Shown here: positions 14,048 to 21,098 of the stretch, piece after piece
Layout: each line of letters begins with the position of its first letter
Numbering within the stretch: the first letter of the stretch is position 1
Assembly (NCBI GenBank): GCA_910587305.1
Contig: CAJUKV010000048.1
Coordinates: forward strand, 1 to 22,732
Length of the DNA stretch: 22,732 nucleotides
Reading direction: 5' to 3'
Source: an uncultured Lachnospiraceae bacterium
Lineage (GTDB): Bacteria > Bacillota > Clostridia > Lachnospirales > Lachnospiraceae
Program-made: the position numbers and the translations under genes
The notes under the pieces: model-generated
Databases searched by the model: none
Told to the model about the DNA's origin: nothing
Seen by the model: the letters and a program-made list of their open reading frames with translations, nothing else

Positions 14048-15466
14048 ATGAGATTATCCGAAATTGGCCGTCTGGTGTGGCTGAATCTTGTACAAAATAA
14101 GTTTAAAGTGTTTCTTACTTCAACAGGTATCATTGTAGGATCCGCAACGATCATGCTTGTGATTGCCATAGGGACGGGAGGAAAGAGGGAGGTTGCGGAG
14201 CAGTTTAAAAATCTGAATGCCGGTTCCGTGGACATTTCCTATGAATATAACGAAAGCAGCTTTACGGGAGGTATGCCCGGAGGTGGCGTACCGGGCGGCG
14301 GGATGTTCGCAGGCGGCGCATCAGAAGGCGGTATATCAGGAGGAAACATGCCCGGGGGCGGGATGCCGGCAGGAAGCGTACCAGGGGGCGGGACGTCGGG
14401 AGGAAGCGCATCCGGAAGCGGAATACCGGGCGGTATGGGCGGAGGTTTTTCGCCCTTTGGCGGCATGGAAAATCAGATGAATACGGTCAAGATCACCTTA
14501 TCCCGAGAGGATGCGGATAACTTAAAAGAGAGTATTCCGGAAATAGCAAACGCCACCATTTCCTATACCACCAGGCAGGAAGCGGAAGGGGGGAGCCTTC
14601 AAGAAAGCGCCTCCTACACGGTAGCAGTTGTAAAGGAAAACTACGCGGATATCAGCAATCTGGAAATGGCAATCGGCGCATTCCTCACGGAAGATGACGA
14701 CACTTATAAGGAGAGAGTCTGTGTCCTTGGTTATGGTGTGGCAAAGGAAATGTTTGACAGCGTTTTGGACGCCTATGACTCATTTGTTTACATTGATAAC
14801 CGCTCTTATGTGGTCAGCGGCGTACTGATGGAAATGGGAACGGTGGCGTCAGGCATCAGTCCTGATGAAGCGATCTTTATTCCCTATGAAACGGGCATTA
14901 AGTATCTTACCGGTAAAGACGTAAGCCCTACAATCACTGTGGTAGCGGAAGATGTGAATGATGTGGAAAACATTATGCAACAGGTACCGCTTGTGCTCGC
15001 TGAAAACTACGGAGAAAATGTGGAATTTACCATTTCCGACGCGGGGAGTAAAATGGAGGCGGCCTCAAAGTCCAATGAAACGCTCACACTTCTTTTGTTT
15101 GCTATGGCGGCCATAGTATTTGTCGTAGGGGGAATCGGAATCATGAACGTGTTGTTTGTTTCCGTAAAGGAACGTACCAATGAGATCGGTATCCTGAAAG
15201 CAATCGGCTGTGACCGAAGGGATATTCTCATAGAATTTTTGCTGGAGGCCAGCTGCATCAGCTTTGTGGGAGCCGGGTTAGGGGTGCTGGTATCCTTAGG
15301 CGTCACTCCGGTGATAGAGAGTTTTTCCGTGCGGGTGGAGCTTTCTTTGGGCGGCGGAATCCTGTCCCTTTTGTTTGGGGTGCTGACAGGAACTATTTTC
15401 GGTTTTTATCCGGCTTTTAAAGCGTCGCGGTTAATACCTGTGGTTGCGCTGAACAATGAAGGATAA
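14048..15466 (+). CDS. MacB-like ABC permease with Gly/Pro/Met-rich extracellular insert
   Basis: This is a 472-residue permease starting at ATG 14048 after GGGGAAAG. Longer in-frame readings from TTG 13946 or ATG 14036 lack a site and family likeness. The first membrane helix (FLTSTGIIVGSATIMLVIAIGTG) is followed by the start of the extracellular MacB-type domain. That domain is interrupted by about 65 residues of Gly/Pro/Met/Ser repeats (MPGGGVPGGGMFAGG...GGMGGGFSPFGG, nt 14265-14465). The FtsX-like C-terminal half has three helices and the signature FVSVKERTNEIGILKAIGCDRRDILIEFLLEA, ending YPAFKASRLIPVVALN. It pairs with the ATPase 14 bases downstream. MacB-type permeases move substrates from the outer face of the membrane by mechanotransmission; in monoderms they export peptides or give antimicrobial resistance. 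The substrate here is unknown. Confidence 0.9.
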   Translation: MRLSEIGRLVWLNLVQNKFKVFLTSTGIIVGSATIMLVIAIGTGGKREVAEQFKNLNAGSVDISYEYNESSFTGGMPGGGVPGGGMFAGGASEGGISGGNMPGGGMPAGSVPGGGTSGGSASGSGIPGGMGGGFSPFGGMENQMNTVKITLSREDADNLKESIPEIANATISYTTRQEAEGGSLQESASYTVAVVKENYADISNLEMAIGAFLTEDDDTYKERVCVLGYGVAKEMFDSVLDAYDSFVYIDNRSYVVSGVLMEMGTVASGISPDEAIFIPYETGIKYLTGKDVSPTITVVAEDVNDVENIMQQVPLVLAENYGENVEFTISDAGSKMEAASKSNETLTLLLFAMAAIVFVVGGIGIMNVLFVSVKERTNEIGILKAIGCDRRDILIEFLLEASCISFVGAGLGVLVSLGVTPVIESFSVRVELSLGGGILSLLFGVLTGTIFGFYPAFKASRLIPVVALNNEG

Positions 15467-15480
15467 AACAGAGGACGGTG

Positions 15481-16242
15481 ATGGAGGGGGAGAACGCTTC
15501 GGAAGAAAGAAATTTGGAAATTGACGTGGTACCGCAGGAAAAGTTTGCGGTATGCAAGGGGTATAAAATGGGTGAAAACAAAATTATAGATATGAAGCAG
15601 ATTAACAAAGGATATATGGTTGGGATGGAAAAGGTTCCGGTACTGAAAAATGTGGACTTTCAGGTTAAGAAAGGGGAATTTGTGGCGATTTTGGGGCCTT
15701 CAGGTTCAGGCAAAACGACCCTTATGAATATCATTGGCTGTATGGATGTGGCGGACTTTGGAGAATATTATCTGGACGGACAGCCCATACACAGCATGAC
15801 GGAAAAACAGATGGGAAGGATCCGCAATAAGGAGATTGGATTTATTTTTCAGAACTACCAGCTGATTCCAACTTATAACATTATGCAGAATATTATTATG
15901 CCCCTGGTAGTGCGCGGCATGACCACAAAAGAAGCCCGGGAAAAGTGTCTGCCGGTCATTGAAATGCTGGGGATCGGCCACCGGCTGGGGCATAAGCCCT
16001 CGGAGCTTTCAGGAGGGCAGAAGCAGAGAGTATCAATTGCCAGGGCTCTTGTGGGACAGCCGGCCCTGCTCCTTGCAGATGAACCTACAGGGGCTCTGGA
16101 TTCGGCCAGCGGTAAGGATGTGCTTTCCCTTTTTGGGCAGCTTCACGGGCTGGGGAATACCATTGTGATGATCACCCATGATTTGAATGTTGCAAAGGCG
16201 GCGGAAAGAATTGTACATATCGTTGACGGCTGCCTTACATAA
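15481..16242 (+). CDS. MacB-type ABC transporter ATPase
   Basis: This is a 253-residue cytosolic ATPase of the LolD/MacB class. Start ATG 15481 follows GAGGAC; ATG 15568 (MGENKIIDMKQINKGY) behind GGGG is an alternative that would give the usual family N-terminus, since the first 30 residues look non-homologous. Motifs are Walker A GPSGSGKTT (72-80), Q-loop FIFQNYQLIP, signature LSGGQKQRVSIARAL, Walker B LLLADEPTGALDS and H-loop MITHD, all intact. It is the last gene of the exporter operon and energises the permease at 14048. Confidence 0.95.
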   Translation: MEGENASEERNLEIDVVPQEKFAVCKGYKMGENKIIDMKQINKGYMVGMEKVPVLKNVDFQVKKGEFVAILGPSGSGKTTLMNIIGCMDVADFGEYYLDGQPIHSMTEKQMGRIRNKEIGFIFQNYQLIPTYNIMQNIIMPLVVRGMTTKEAREKCLPVIEMLGIGHRLGHKPSELSGGQKQRVSIARALVGQPALLLADEPTGALDSASGKDVLSLFGQLHGLGNTIVMITHDLNVAKAAERIVHIVDGCLT

Positions 16243-16258
16243 TACCCCTTCATAGATC

Positions 16259-16331
16259 AAAAGAACCGCCCCGAATGCTTTCCATTTTTAGAAAAGGCAG
16301 GTTTGCTGCTGCATTAAGGCAGTTCTTTTAA
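16259..16331 (+). terminator. Probable terminator of the exporter operon
   Basis: AAAAGAACCGCC pairs with GGCAGTTCTTTT around an inner AATGC/GCATT stem, and TTTT/ATTTTTTCTG stretches follow. It begins 17 bases after the ATPase stop. The loop is large, so the fold is not ideal. Confidence 0.45.
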
Positions 16332-16364
16332 ACATTATTTTTTCTGTTTATTCATAATGGATTA

Positions 16365-16706
16365 TTATGATACATGCTCTGATATCCACTCAAAATATTT
16401 TTTGCGTTTTAAAATAGACAACTTATATTTATCTCCATTTTTCATTGTTATTAAAATGCCGAATGGAAAGAAAGGGGGTGTTAAGCACGTTTTTACCGTA
16501 TCAATGTCTTTCATCTCAATTTCCCAGCTTACACTTTCCGTTCCAATTAACCCTGATGCTAAAAAAGCAATTCTTTTATCCGTAAAGTAATATTTTCCTG
16601 AAACTTGCCTGTTAATACTGATATTAGGCATTTTCCAACAATCACCGGATACCTTTTGCGCAAATAATTGCTCGTCATTTTTCACTTCAAATACTTTTTT
16701 CGCCAT
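16365..16706 (-). CDS. GRAM/PH-like domain protein
   Basis: This is a 113-residue cytosolic protein starting at 16706 behind a clear GGAGGAATTAAC site. The chain has an N-terminal lead (MAKKVFEVKNDEQLFAQKVSGDCWKM), then GKYYFTDKRIAFLASG, VSWEIEMKDIDTVKTC, FPFGILITMKNGDKYKLSILKRKKYFEWISEH. This strand pattern with the TDKRIAF signature and terminal helix is that of bacterial GRAM/PH domains, which may bind lipids or proteins. It converges on the exporter operon, whose terminator lies next to its stop. The function is unknown. Confidence 0.75.
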   Translation of the reverse strand: MAKKVFEVKNDEQLFAQKVSGDCWKMPNISINRQVSGKYYFTDKRIAFLASGLIGTESVSWEIEMKDIDTVKTCLTPPFFPFGILITMKNGDKYKLSILKRKKYFEWISEHVS

Positions 16707-16744
16707 GTTAATTCCTCCAAATTCCCTTTTGTTTTTTAAAATAT

Positions 16745-16805
16745 AGAAATAGAATTTTTAAAAAGTAATTCCTATTTCTGATATAAATTTGCTAGTCAGA
16801 TTATA
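16745..16805 (-). promoter_or_regulatory. Promoter and leader hairpin of the GRAM gene
   Basis: On the minus strand TATAAT (16800-16805) has a weak TGGTAA -35 at 17 bases (16823-16828). Downstream, AGAAATAG...AATT and AATTCCTATTTCT (16745-16779) form an imperfect inverted repeat in the leader. A CCAGAAAAATTTTCTGG-like palindrome lies just upstream at about 16826-16842. Confidence 0.35.
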
Positions 16806-16871
16806 CTACCTTTTTTTATTTTTTACCAGAAAATTTTTCTGGCAGGCTCCGGTACAATTAGGAGAAAATGT

Positions 16872-16942
16872 TACTATAAGCGGCTCACAGGCCGTGAAAG
16901 GTAACGAGAAAATTGACGTTTTGAGGTATCCTCTCATATATT
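16872..16942 (+). promoter_or_regulatory. Hairpin and promoter region of the S8 protease gene
   Basis: GTTAC...CGGC-tcacag-GCCG...GTAAC (about 16870-16904) forms a hairpin. TTGACG (16913-16918) and TATATT (16937-16942) are 18 bases apart. The same bases also read AC-N17-CATATATTA, matching the sigma-K form AC...CATAnnnTA. The transcript start would be only about 8-10 bases before the ATG. Confidence 0.45.
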
Positions 16943-16956
16943 ACTAGAAAAGAAAA

Positions 16957-18708
16957 ATGAGATTGTGGATGACGGATCAGGAAAAAATTTTTTCAAATGA
17001 TTATTATGATATAATTGCGGATTACACTTTACCGGAAAGATTCAGGGGGACGCTGAAAGATTTCGTTTATCAGCCGATCAGCGGGGAAACAGGTGTGGTT
17101 TATGCAAACCGCAGGGAGATAATCCCCTTAAATGTAAGCGATTATACTTATCAGGTAATCCCTAAGCTGTATGGCTTGATGCAGCAGGGGGAAGTCTTTG
17201 ACCCTACGCCTTTAATCCGCAGCGGTATTACGGAGGTGCAAGGCGGTTCTCTGAATTTAACAGGCAGAGGGGTGATCATAGGTTTTTTGGATACGGGAAT
17301 ACGCTATGATGAAGAGGTATTTAAAAATTCGGATGGCAGCACGCGTATATTGGGAATTTGGGATCAAAACATACGGACGGGCGTTCCTCCCCAGGATATC
17401 CTCTACGGCTCGGAGTACAAAAGGGAAACGATTAATTTAGCGCTGCAAAGTGAAAATCCAAGGGAAATTGTTCCCAGCTATGACGAGAACGGTCATGGAA
17501 CGGCGCTGGCCAGTGTAGCGGCCGGGAGCCGTTTGGGAAACGGTCTGACTTTTTTAGGCGCGGCGCCGGAAGCGGATATTGTGGTTGTGAAATTAAAGGA
17601 GGCAAAGCAGTATTTACGGGAGCTATATCTGGTGCCGGAAGACGTGCCTGCCTATGCGGAAAGCGATGTTCTGGTGGCCATTAAATACTTGGAAAGCTAT
17701 GCGGTATCTTTATTAAAGCCGCTTGTTATCTGCTTTGGGCTTGGAACAAACATGGGAGACCATAATGGGCACAGTGTTCTGGCAGGCTATTTAAACCAGA
17801 TTGCAACCAAGCGCAGCAGGGTGGTGATGGTATGTGGGGGAAATGAAGGCAACAGTGCCCACCATTATCAGGGAACCTCTATAGACGGTCTTTCGGAGAC
17901 GGTTGACAATGTTGAAATCAGAGTGGACGGCAATACGAAAGGATTTACCGCGGAGCTTTGGGGGAGCGTTCCGGCAAAGCATGCCATTTCCATACGAACC
18001 CCCGGCGGGGAAGTGACTTCCAGGGTAGATTTCAGGGATCAGAGCAGAAGGGAGTTTTCTTTTGTATTTGAAAGATCAAGAGTCCAGGTGGATCACATTC
18101 TTGTGGAGCAGGGCTCCGGGGAAGAACTTATTTTTTTCAGGTTTATAGATCCCACGCCGGGAATTTGGACAATTCAGGTTACAATCAGTGAAAACGCTTC
18201 AGGAAGCTGTTTTAATATATGGCTTCCTCTGACAGACTTTTTACAAAGCAATACTTATTTTCTGCGGCCGCACCCATTTGGGACATTGACGGAACCCTCT
18301 AATGCCCGCGAGGTAATTACAATCACTACCTATAACGATGAGAACGGGAGTTTCTGGACGGATTCGGGCAGAGGATATACAAGGATAGGGCGTATGAAGC
18401 CGGATATCTGCGCTCCGGGAGTCAACATTGATACGATACTTGGCGCAAGAACAGGATCAAGTATGGCAGTTGCAATTGCCTCCGGCGCTGCCGCGCAGTT
18501 TCTGCAGTGGGCGGTGGTGGAAGCAAACCAGCCCAGGGTGGAGAGCAGAGAGGTAAAAAATTATTTCATACGCGGAGCATACAGATCGCCGGGGGAAAGT
18601 TATCCTAACAGGGAATGGGGGGCATATGGCAATATAGTGTCAAGTCATGGAAAAGCGGTAAAACTATGGCTTTCGGGATGGTCCGGTTCAAATTTATTTG
18701 CGGCATAA
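16957..18708 (+). CDS. S8 family subtilisin-like protease, Csp-like
   Basis: This is a 583-residue serine protease resembling the Csp/S8 family of Clostridia, whose best-known members process the spore cortex hydrolase SleC. Start ATG 16957 (MRLWMTDQEK) or ATG 16969 (MTDQEK) are both possible; neither has a strong ribosome site. An N-terminal prodomain-like part (about 1-85) precedes the catalytic domain. The triad is Asp112 (GFLDTG), His180 (ENGHGTALAS) and Ser502 (TGSSMA, where the usual Thr is Ser), with oxyanion Asn296 (GGNEGN). All catalytic residues are present, so activity is expected. The inserted jelly-roll-like region (about 315-430) is typical of the Csp group. There is no signal peptide, which fits cytosolic or spore-compartment action. 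It is a lone gene convergent with the P47-like gene. Confidence 0.88.
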   Translation: MRLWMTDQEKIFSNDYYDIIADYTLPERFRGTLKDFVYQPISGETGVVYANRREIIPLNVSDYTYQVIPKLYGLMQQGEVFDPTPLIRSGITEVQGGSLNLTGRGVIIGFLDTGIRYDEEVFKNSDGSTRILGIWDQNIRTGVPPQDILYGSEYKRETINLALQSENPREIVPSYDENGHGTALASVAAGSRLGNGLTFLGAAPEADIVVVKLKEAKQYLRELYLVPEDVPAYAESDVLVAIKYLESYAVSLLKPLVICFGLGTNMGDHNGHSVLAGYLNQIATKRSRVVMVCGGNEGNSAHHYQGTSIDGLSETVDNVEIRVDGNTKGFTAELWGSVPAKHAISIRTPGGEVTSRVDFRDQSRREFSFVFERSRVQVDHILVEQGSGEELIFFRFIDPTPGIWTIQVTISENASGSCFNIWLPLTDFLQSNTYFLRPHPFGTLTEPSNAREVITITTYNDENGSFWTDSGRGYTRIGRMKPDICAPGVNIDTILGARTGSSMAVAIASGAAAQFLQWAVVEANQPRVESREVKNYFIRGAYRSPGESYPNREWGAYGNIVSSHGKAVKLWLSGWSGSNLFAA

Positions 18709-18728
18709 GCAGACAGGTAAGTGTGAAG

Positions 18729-18847
18729 AAGAGATGAAGATTTTCTAAGGCGTCAAAGGACGCCGCCTAAGAAAATCTAAGTCATCTCTCGAAGAATCGC
18801 CTTGGGCGATTCTTCTGAATAATTCATGTATCGTTTGTGCCGCAAAG
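18729..18847 (+). repeat. 119-base structured repeat, copy 2
   Basis: It is the same length as 7842-7960 and alike throughout. The first stem closes with GGCGTC-AAAG-GACGCC and the second is GAAGAATCGCC-TTG-GGCGATTCTTC (more perfect than in copy 1). It ends GTGCCGCAAAG. It lies between convergent genes, 20 bases after the protease stop, so here it could act as a terminator. Confidence 0.7.
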
Positions 18848-18893
18848 CGGCATGGTGGGAAACACAGCCGCTATAGAGAATTGGGATTTGGGA

Positions 18894-20615
18894 TCAACTT
18901 TTTTCAAATTTCGCATCACATCCTATCCTGATGCAATCCCCCAAATCAATGGTCTTTAATTTTACAATGTTTAAGTAATTCCATTGGACGTCTTTTATTG
19001 CACTTGAAAAGGTATCAACGCCTATGGTGGGCGCAACGGAGTCGATCACTGCCAGTATAATGCCGAGTACCAGAGTGCCGATGATAAATGCCAGGAAGGC
19101 AATCAGCCATACCCACCACTCTGCCGAGACTTCATGACTTTCCTTATATCTGTCCTTGTCTATATCAAAATGTATTGCCTGTTTTCCTTCCTCCTCCTTT
19201 AAGGACGCTTTATAAGGCGCATATATCGTATAATCAACGTATATGCCGGAGGAGGGTTCCACCCGGGCATCAATTTCAATGACAAGCTCACCGGCTTCTA
19301 TTTTCATTTTCGCATTTTTGATTTTGACCGTGTAGTCTTTTACTTTCTCGTAATAATTAAATTCTTTTGTGTTATACACATAGTGGCCGCTTGCGTTATA
19401 GCTAAAATTTGATTTATCCACATGAAAAGCATTGACAAATCCCAAAACCCCTATATTTTTCAGGAACAAATCCCTTGACATTGCCATCACTGCATTGTCA
19501 TTTGGGTTTGGGAATAAATTATGATCCAGCTGGACTACTCCCTTTTGTCCGTTGGAAGTGGTGATCAGGGCGCCAACGGCGGGAAGTGAGCCTTCTTTGC
19601 TCTGACCTGCATAGTCAATCTCGTTTGGGATCAAAAATTCATAATCCCCGATTCCCTTAAGATCCGCGCTGAAAACTTTATACTGTTTACCGGCAAAGCT
19701 GCTTCTTAACAGTTCCAGCAAGGCCATTTCTGCAAGTAGTTTGAACGCGGCTAATGCAGGGGGCACATTCTCCAGGGAAAAACCTATAAATGCTTCTTCG
19801 TCAGCAATATCCAACATGAAGTCATACCGGGTTCCCTCCCCGGGCTGTACCGGTGACTTGACCTTGGTTAAATTTAATGTCAGCTTCATGGTAAGTTTAT
19901 CAATTTTAACCTTGACAGGCACCTTACCGGTTATTTCTAAGGTACCCTCCTGTACGGTGATGCCGGCGGTAATATCCGAGCCTGTGCCTCCTGTCATAGA
20001 AGGCGGCGTTATTTTAGCCTTTACGATGATTTTATCAAAGCCCTTTAAAGGCGATTCGTATTCTCCTGAAATTTCATGAGGCAGGAGGTTTTGGTCGTAG
20101 GCATATTGGAGTCCTTTGTTTACGGCATCTTGGCGCATCCCAATCACAAGATCCCATCCGCTTGTCAGATCCCCAATCTGGTTTAATGTGTCTGCCGCCA
20201 CATTTTCGCAGATATGTGAAATAACTTCCTTATCAGGAGCGCCCCCGCTTGGAAATTGTTTTTTGGCATTTGCCTGCAGCTCTTTGAGCATAGCGATGAA
20301 ATCTTCCGGGGGATTTACCGCCTCCTGAAATGCCCTCAAAGGATCATTGTAAAAAGATAGCGCATGCGCCGGATCTTGCAGCCATTCCATCATCCGGAAA
20401 TTGTAGGGTTCAAGTTTGGGCCTGTATTGCGCAAGAAGTTGTTCTATTGCGTTCCTGCTTTCTCCGGCCGTTTCAGTAGAAAATGACGTTGCATTTTTTC
20501 CCTTCATTCCTCCCATGGGGAGAAAGTTCACCTTTACTTCATTTGCCATTTGGCCTATAGCGCTTGTGGGCAAATTATCTGTTGGCAGCGTTACGGAAAC
20601 CTTTGTATAGCTCAT
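18894..20615 (-). CDS. P47-like TULIP-family protein with C-terminal hydrophobic segment
   Basis: This is a 573-residue protein. The start at 20615 has an ideal AAAGGAGG site six bases away. The body is rich in amphipathic beta strands (FDKIIVKAKITPPSM, VKVKIDKLTMKLTLNLT, YTVKIKNAKMKIEAGELVIEIDA). It ends with AVIDSVAPTIG...LNIVKLKTIDLGDCIRIGC, which recalls the close of Clostridium P47/OrfX proteins, lipid-binding TULIP folds found in botulinum and insecticidal toxin clusters. A strongly hydrophobic run lies at about 500-526 (WWVWLIAFLAFIIGTLVLGIILAVI). In P47-type proteins this is a buried hydrophobic helix, but here it is long enough to span a membrane. The N-terminal 120 residues have DPAHALSFYNDPLRAFQEAV. 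No toxin gene lies nearby. The family call is by pattern, not by search. Confidence 0.6.
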   Translation of the reverse strand: MSYTKVSVTLPTDNLPTSAIGQMANEVKVNFLPMGGMKGKNATSFSTETAGESRNAIEQLLAQYRPKLEPYNFRMMEWLQDPAHALSFYNDPLRAFQEAVNPPEDFIAMLKELQANAKKQFPSGGAPDKEVISHICENVAADTLNQIGDLTSGWDLVIGMRQDAVNKGLQYAYDQNLLPHEISGEYESPLKGFDKIIVKAKITPPSMTGGTGSDITAGITVQEGTLEITGKVPVKVKIDKLTMKLTLNLTKVKSPVQPGEGTRYDFMLDIADEEAFIGFSLENVPPALAAFKLLAEMALLELLRSSFAGKQYKVFSADLKGIGDYEFLIPNEIDYAGQSKEGSLPAVGALITTSNGQKGVVQLDHNLFPNPNDNAVMAMSRDLFLKNIGVLGFVNAFHVDKSNFSYNASGHYVYNTKEFNYYEKVKDYTVKIKNAKMKIEAGELVIEIDARVEPSSGIYVDYTIYAPYKASLKEEEGKQAIHFDIDKDRYKESHEVSAEWWVWLIAFLAFIIGTLVLGIILAVIDSVAPTIGVDTFSSAIKDVQWNYLNIVKLKTIDLGDCIRIGCDAKFEKS

Positions 20616-20661
20616 AGGGTACCTCCTTTGTATTGTGGCAAAATCTTATAGTTACATTATC

Positions 20662-20690
20662 AGCATAATGAATTTTATGCCCATTTACAA
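20662..20690 (-). promoter_or_regulatory. Promoter of the P47-like gene
   Basis: On the minus strand TTGTAA (20685-20690) and TATGCT (20662-20667) are 17 bases apart. GCATAA-TGAATT-TTATGC (20663-20680) is an inverted repeat over the spacer and -10, so a repressor may bind there. Confidence 0.45.
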
Positions 20691-20769
20691 TTGCTGTGCC
20701 GACATGAAGGCAGGATCTATTGTTCTGTAACCTGAATGAATCAAAGCTGTTAGCGAGAAAGAATTTTTC

Positions 20770-20991
20770 ATGATAGCAATAACTGTGAAAGATGAGAATA
20801 AAATCGGCAGATGTAAGCCTGCTTATTCGGAACTATTTGTATATTTGGAGGAAACTATAGGTTTGTTGTCGGAAAACATAAATAATGTAATATTAAATAT
20901 ATACGGCAAATGGATAAATTTGGAAGACCGTACAAAAGATATGCTGTGGAAAACAGTGCTTTCTCAAAAGAATATGCTGTACCGTCAATAA
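20770..20991 (+). CDS. Small hypothetical ORF upstream of the phosphoesterase
   Basis: This 73-codon frame begins MIAITVKDENKIGRCKPAYS and ends QKNMLYRQ. The upstream GAGAAAG is at best a weak ribosome site. The peptide is predicted helical and I recognise no family. It is the only frame of note between the P47-like gene and the phosphoesterase, on the same strand as the latter and 107 bases before it. It may be a genuine small partner or simply an open stretch. Confidence 0.3.
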   Translation: MIAITVKDENKIGRCKPAYSELFVYLEETIGLLSENINNVILNIYGKWINLEDRTKDMLWKTVLSQKNMLYRQ

Positions 20992-21058
20992 GCTGCATGA
21001 TGACAGGCAGCCGGCTGCTAAAAATGTATTTTTATAGGATGAGGAATTGTCCCAAAAG

Positions 21059-21067
21059 TGGTATAAT
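21059..21067 (+). promoter_or_regulatory. Extended -10 promoter of the phosphoesterase-NTPase gene
   Basis: TGGTATAAT (21059-21067) is a perfect extended -10 with no matching -35. It would give a leader of about 25 bases ending with the AGAGG ribosome site at 21087-21091. Confidence 0.5.
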
Positions 21068-21098
21068 TATTTTTAATACGAAAGAAAAGAGGTTTGAT

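Noticed and set aside
20910..21098. 63-residue N-terminal extension of the phosphoesterase
   Set aside because: The metallophosphoesterase fold begins at MIYLLHISDLHL, with its own ribosome site and promoter just upstream.
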